A stretch of DNA of 64,000 nucleotides from Poecilobothrus nobilitatus. Its lineage: Eukaryota > Arthropoda > Insecta > Diptera > Dolichopodidae. Location: contig OX352774.1 of assembly GCA_947095535.1 (NCBI GenBank), forward strand, positions 8,742,001-8,806,000. Reading direction: 5' to 3'. The notes beneath the pieces were generated by a model that did no database searches, had not been told where the DNA came from, and was given only the letters and a program-made list of their open reading frames with translations. The translations under genes were made by a program, and so were the position numbers. How positions within the stretch are numbered: position 1 is the stretch's first letter; the number at the start of each line of letters is the position of its first letter. Below are positions 57,957 to 64,000 of this stretch, one piece after another.

Positions 57957-59338
57957 GATACTCTAACTAAATTTTATTTTGTAATTTATTTTGCGATATA
58001 AATCAGACTAAGTTAGAAGATTTGTTTTCGAAAAAAGACAAATACACTCGGACCCCGATATACACCTTTTCAAATTAAAATTTTTCCAAACAAAAATAAA
58101 AATTCTTAATGTGACGTTGAAGACTACTTTATGAATTTTCATTTCGATTTAGATCTCTGGTTTTTACATCCATCCTTTCAGAGTCTACTTAACTCGAGGA
58201 AGCTTCCCACAAATATGTGAATTATAAGTATTATCTAAGTCTAGATAATACTTATTACTCTAAGATTATAAATCTAGTTAGTGAATTAAAATCTAGTTAG
58301 AGTTTTGTAAACTATTTTATATTAAACTGATTCTTTAATTATTTTTGAAATAAGTTTTATAATATCATAACTATGGCTAATGTTTTTTCTTCAATTTATA
58401 TTTTGTTTAAAGTATATAGTATTCAGATTATATCTCAGTTCAAAAAAATTTAATTTTATATGGGATTTTATGACAAAATTTTTTTTCGGCAAAAACTTTT
58501 TAATTTTTGAGTTTTTTAAATTTTTTCTCAAGTAGTACGCAGCTTAGTACGGTAAGAAAAATATATTGTCCAAGACACAAACCAAGAAAAAATTATGATT
58601 TTTTCCCGATATTTTTCTCATATCTATATTTTGAAATTCAGTTTTTTTTTTACAATAAAATTATTTATTTACCTTTTTAAAATTAAATTTTATTTCAAAA
58701 CCAACAATTGTTTACAAAATTTTATATTATTGGTTTATAACAATTATAACAAAAAAAAATTTGTATCTTTAAAGTTTTTCTAACTATCAAAATTTTATAT
58801 ACCCGATAAATTTTCATATTTTTCATCTTTTTTTCTTTGAGGTAAGATATAACCTGAATACTATGCTTCTAAAAGAAAAAGGGGGATTTAATAATTTTTT
58901 TTTTTTTAATTTTCTTTAAAACAATGTGTTTTAAAAATGTTCATCCTTTTTTGTGTTTTCTTATTAATTTTCACAAGGACTTTTACTTTCCAAGCAAACA
59001 AATGAACAAAATGAAAAAAATTCCATTTCGGAAAAATCTACAATTTCTACTAACCGACATTAATTTTATTTTTACTTTCTTTACACACAATTTAAAAATT
59101 ATAATAATAATAGGAAGGAAAAAAAACTTTTTAGTATTTTATATACATAATTATTTTCAGTTTATTTTCCTGCAGAAATTACGAGAATTAAGAGGTTAAA
59201 AGGTTTTTAATTTTTTTTAATAAAATAGAGATAGCTAATAGCCAAGTATGAGAAATTCAGAAGATGAAAGTCAAATATTGAAATAAAAACATTAAACATT
59301 TTAATGGAAATTAAAAGTTACTGTATTTTATACAAAAA
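57957..59338. other. AT-rich DNA, no gene recognised
   Basis: The frames at 58595 and 58924 are composition-driven (Phe/Ile/Lys/Asn) with no features supporting a gene. Confidence 0.5.
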
Positions 59339-60012
59339 CAAGGAAGAGTGTAGAGTAGACTGTGTCAATTCTAGGATATCCATATAAATATAATGTATGT
59401 ATTCCATATACAAATTGATAATTTTTTTTTTACAAAATTTCAAATGTTTTATTTAATTAAGTACCGAAATATATTTATGTAAATTTTGAACCTGTTGCCC
59501 CGAACCAATCACATTTTACAAAAATTATTGCCATAAAACTTGATCATTTTTTACAAGATTTCAGATGTTTAGTTTAATTAAATTCCAAGATATGCAAAGT
59601 ACCTAAACGCGCACAATCAAATTTTACAAAAATTGTTGGCATGAAAATTGAAATCCTTTCACAAAATTTCATAGATCTGGTGCCTATTGAAAATAAGTTC
59701 TTTTCATATAAAGAAAGTATTTGTATGGCAGCTACTCGAATCTACCGGCTGAATTTGCTAGATTTAAGTAGAAAAATTAACAATTTCACAATAAAATGAC
59801 GTGTTAAAAATTCCAGAATCCTAATTCCTTTATTTTTTGAGTTAACGTGTGGAAGAATGGACGAATGGATGAACGTACTGACGGGCAGACGTACCTGACT
59901 TAAACGATGCAGAATTCGATTTTGATCCGGTCCATATCTAGCCGACTATTGTAAGGTGTCACAGACGTGATGACAAATTTAATATACGCTTGAACTATTT
60001 TTATACGGACAT
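59339..60012 (-). mobile_element. Helentron-like family B, copy 3 (short, diverged)
   Basis: The left end CAAGGAAGAGTGTAGAGTAG is the inverted 3' terminus and the right end TTATACGGACAT the decayed 5' terminus. Between them lie recognisable modules: TTGCCATAAAACTTGATCAT, GGCAGCTACTCGAATCTACC and TGTCACAGACGTGATGACAA. Confidence 0.72.
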
Positions 60013-60949
60013 AAAAAAATGTTTCAGTAACTGAGATTTTTAATATACATGTGTCTGAATTTATTTCACTTAAAGGATATGAAAAGTTTTTTTTTTTGGC
60101 TATTTAGGAAGAAGATTATTTCAGTAATTGAATATTATTCAGTTTAATAAATTTTTGACCTAAAAGACCTGATATTAGACTGGAAATAATGAAACTTAAA
60201 TTCAATTAAAAAAGAATATATTATGATATTTACATTAAAAATGAAACGATTTCTAAAATTAATTGTAAAATATTTTTATTGTAAGAAAATTAAGATTTTA
60301 ATTACGTTTCTAATAAAGTGAGGAAAGGAGAATCCAAAATGGAAATAAATATCGAAAAAAATATGTAAATGTGAAATTTGTAAAATTTAATTTTTTATTT
60401 ATTTTTATGTTTATTTTAATTAAGCAATTACAAGTTTTGTAACCAACTGGAAAAGCACTTCGAAATATTATGTTACAATCTTATTTCAATAATAATGCGC
60501 TGAAAATAGTGGAAGTTGCTGTTCTCAAACCACAGCTAAAGAATTATTGAAAACCTGGTTTTGCAACTAATTTTAAAACTATCATTCTTAAATATTTTTG
60601 TTACAAACATATTTCAATAACAAAGCACTCTCAACAAAAAGAGTTGACTACTATCTACAAACTCTCTCTAAACATATTATTCAAAGCCTATAACTTTGTA
60701 TATACACTTTAAAGTTTCTTTAATTATTTTGTTTTATGTATGCATATATTAAAAAGAGTTGAATACTTTATTCCTGATGTTAAAAAAAAAGATACTAAGA
60801 TATTACTAATATTTATCATTTTACTAATATTTCACCTTTTTTTAGACAGGTTGACTAATGACATATATGTACATATATTATAACCGTGATATCGTAGAAT
60901 AACGTTACATGATGACATCACTACGTAATTCCACTTCCTTTTTCTTTAT
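60013..60949. other. AT-rich DNA, no gene recognised
   Basis: No coding frames or element ends seen. Confidence 0.5.
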
Positions 60950-61540
60950 CCTAAGCATTTTCCAAAGACATCAAGAATACTCTATTGTTAGTGTCAGATT
61001 TTTACTGCCTAACCCCCTTTCCTATTTTAGCTAATATAATAGAATGAATCTATTAAAATACTAATGCAAGATATTGGCTAGATGGGAGGGGATGGGAGGG
61101 GGTAGAACAATGTACCGCAAACATTGGATTGCGAAGTGGAACTGTAAGGGAACAATGAATCCGCCTCTAGTTATTAATACTATTTTCCTGTCAGCGGCCC
61201 ACTAGTAGTTACAACACACGGTAGAATATGGTCCCTCCTGCATGAGGTAATAATTAAAGGCAATTGCATTGTCACAGTAGCAGTAATTATTATTAATATT
61301 TATTGCTATTTGTTACAAAGTTAAAAACTTCAGTGGATTACAACCTGCAGTAGTATATAGCAACTTCCTGCATAAGGTAAGTAAATAGAGCTTTATTGCA
61401 GCTTATCGCAATAATATTATTATACGATATACATATTATTGCGATATAAAATTACTACTTATTTTTTAGTTAGATCGGAGTTTGTAACCAAGATCCTCTA
61501 ATTGAAAGCCAGGCGATTTAAGCACTATCACATGAGTCAA
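60950..61540 (-). mobile_element. tRNA-headed SINE, family 2, copy iii
   Basis: The head is at the right (TTTGACTCATGTGATAGTGC on minus) with a decayed B-box. The body has CAGTAGTATATAGCAACTTC, ATTACAACCTGCAGTAG and GCAGTAATTATTATTAAT, and a left part with TAATACTATTTTCCTGTCAG shared with copy i. A GATGGGAGG motif is tandemly repeated near 61081. The left limit is approximate. Confidence 0.6.
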
Positions 61541-64000
61541 AAACTCCGTCTTTATACGAAAATATATCCGCTAAATATTTTTATATGATTCAAAGTATAT
61601 TTCTTTAATTTAACTTAATTATTTATTTTCACAAATTATATCCGTAACTTATCAATCAATTTAAAATCTTTTCTATTTGAATCAAGCGTTTTTATTAAAT
61701 TAAGAGCTTAATATCATTCACAGAAACGTTTTAAATCCTCTTCATCATATAAGTAATCTACATTTTAATTAATTGTATTGAAATAACATCTTATTTTGTC
61801 TTTCAAAATAAATTCCTCTGAAGATATACTTCAGTATCCTTCTTAGTACATGGGAAACATAGATATGTAGCTTGATTAGTATAGCTTTGCAGTTGATAAG
61901 ATGAAAAATACACGAAGACAAACCATTGCTTCTACTGTAAATATATGAAAATTTTAAGATGGAAAATGTTGAAGACTGTTCCAATATAAATCTAATATCC
62001 ATGTTTTACACTCAAATGTTAGAAATAATGTTATTTATAATAATATTCAACAAAAGCTTAAAACTTTTGATTTTCCTCAGTTGTAGGAAAGTTCTCTTTA
62101 CGATCCCATAAAATTTATGTGTATACCCATATATCTAACATTTGAAACAAGCTATTAATAATTTATTTATAAATATTACATGTGATATAAATTTTAACAG
62201 AACTAAATATAAAAAACCAAAACTAAATATAAAAATTTTTTTAATTATACTTTCTTAAAAAAATTTTTTTTAAGAATTCATAAGTACATATTTAATGCAG
62301 ATTTTTCAAAAATTATCACATATTTAATTATTGAATGACGACATCATGTTTTCACTTTAACTTTTATTAATTTAATTTTTTTATTTAATTGTACCTATAT
62401 AATATACAACATTGTTTTTAAATTTTCTATTATTAATAATAATATAAAACATTCATTGAAATTTTAACAATTTAATAATGTCAAAACATAACCATTATAA
62501 AATTGTTATATTCGATGAAAATACAATTACTAACAAGAATTTTTATTAAAATGACCTTGAATATAAATTTAAGTACATATCAGCGTTCATTCATCAAATT
62601 TTTCTTTGGAAAACCCTTTTTTTGTATGTATACGTTTATATAAATATAAAGATATTATGAAAATATATATATATTCATATATATAAATTTCTTTTTCAAT
62701 TTTAATTTAACTGCAGCAGTCTAGAAAATTGATCGGTAGAAAAAAAAATTTAGTTTTCTAAGTACATTTTAGCTTTATATAAAATTGGGAAGACCCTTAT
62801 TTCACTTTTGTTTGATTACACTAATTTAACAATTAACCACCTCCAATATAACACACAAAAATTTATATACGACGAAATAAGACGAAAAAAATATTTTTTT
62901 TTTTTTTAAATATGGTCAATATTATTTAATACAATTATTAAAGAATATAAGCTGCCAAATATAATTGTAATAGTATTAGTTTGTTGTATAGTAGTAGTTG
63001 TTACAATCGGTTTCATTGATTTGTTTACCTAACAATTAATATAAAAGCCATAAAGTTTTGGCATGAAAAATTCAACAACCTCAAATAAAAAACTTTAGAA
63101 TTAAAAGAAATCATTTCTTTAAACGTTAATGTGATTGCAGTAGTTCACCTTTCAAAGTCAATATTATCTTAATATATTAAAATTGTAATTCAATTATTTT
63201 GTGTATGTGTAAAGAAAACTCAAAATAGTTATTTTTTATATTTTCATTTTGTGCTGAATCCTTAAACAACTTATAAATTAAAAAAAGTAATGAACATGAT
63301 GTTAATTTGAAAGCTTAGTATCAGGTAATTAAGAAATTGTGAGGTTTATTATGTTTACATTTAAATGAGGCAATTACATTGTTTGAAACTTACTTGTTTG
63401 TATTGTTTGAAAACCACTAACGAATCTAAACCCCTAGTATAGTGTACATTTAATTGTCAAGTACATATTACCAAAGCAGAATTCTAAAAATTAAATCAAA
63501 TTTGTAAAGTAAAAAACGGACAGTCAGTAAATTTTAAGTATAAATAATGATAATAAATATTTTTTTAAACTAACTATTTAATATTCGCTCAAATAAACTT
63601 TTCGCCTATTTTGTATCGGTAAATTTTTTACAATTTTATTTCCTTTTATTTTTCTTTAAGACAATTAGAACTAAAACGACTTTTTCCTGCAGATTTATAT
63701 AATAATGGTATATAGTTTTGACCCAAACTCTGCTATTATATACTAAACTATAATTTACTTACCTTTGAATAAAAGGCATAAAGAAATTTTATTGATGCAT
63801 ATAAAAAATTTTATGAAAATTTATTAATAAAATTTTACAGGGGCGCGAATAATTCTAAATTTTTTTAAACGTTAATTTATTACGAAGTTTAATACAATTT
63901 AAAGCATTATTTTGTAGTAGAAAAGCAGTTTTTGCTACTGCTACTAAAAAGAGTTTAAATTGTAGTCTACGTGACATTCGAAGATGATATTTTGCTAATC
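61541..64000. other. AT-rich DNA, no gene recognised
   Basis: The single track-length frame here (61769-62002, minus) has no supporting signal, homology or composition. No element termini seen to the window edge. Confidence 0.5.

Noticed and set aside
1..64000. CRISPR arrays, bacterial operons, ribosome-binding sites or rRNA
   Set aside because: Introns, SINEs and retrotransposons show eukaryotic nuclear DNA; no spaced-repeat arrays or rRNA-like sequence seen.

Overview
The window looks like nuclear DNA of an insect, most likely a fly (Diptera). It is very AT-rich and full of homopolymer runs. The introns I can place are tiny (53 and 70 bp) with GT..AG ends. It holds a retrotransposon of the insect gypsy/17.6/297 (errantivirus) type with a tRNA-Ser primer site, DINE-1-like Helentron elements, several tRNA-derived SINEs, and relics of mariner, hAT and LINE elements. 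No species can be named from this. All assignments are from reading motifs; no search was run.

Host genes are few. At 4.5-8.6 kb two divergent genes encode secreted precursor proteins. They share a layout: signal peptide, low-complexity propeptide, a KR|Q cleavage site, then a 54-57 residue C-terminal peptide ending in an amphipathic helix. At 18.3-19.2 kb is a complete two-exon chymotrypsin-type serine protease with a TATA box. A signal-peptide exon at 47.7 kb and a possible terminal exon at 8.7-8.9 kb may belong to further genes. A PEX2-like peroxin pseudogene lies at 24.0-24.4 kb.

The rest is repeats. A diverged direct duplication pairs 12.7-17.4 kb with 24.5-28.0 kb. The second copy carries a 1.56 kb Helentron-type insertion (25.5-27.1 kb) that the first lacks, so empty and filled sites both occur in the window. 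A near-identical copy of that element is at 42.1-43.7 kb. A second, modular family lies at 44.3-45.7, 29.2-30.1 and 59.3-60.0 kb. A Helitron helicase relic sits at 20.1-20.5 kb. Seven copies of one SINE family, three of another and one single tRNA-like repeat are scattered through.

The largest element is a 6.8 kb gypsy-type errantivirus at 31,968-38,764. Its two 382 bp LTRs look identical and are flanked by CGCG, so insertion was recent. Gag, a -1 slippery site, protease, RT/RNase H/integrase and Env are all recognisable. This copy is nevertheless dead: a short out-of-frame deletion removes a conserved block of RT, and env has an in-frame TAG. It is nested inside an older dispersed repeat.

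Long stretches between these features are AT-rich DNA in which I see no gene.
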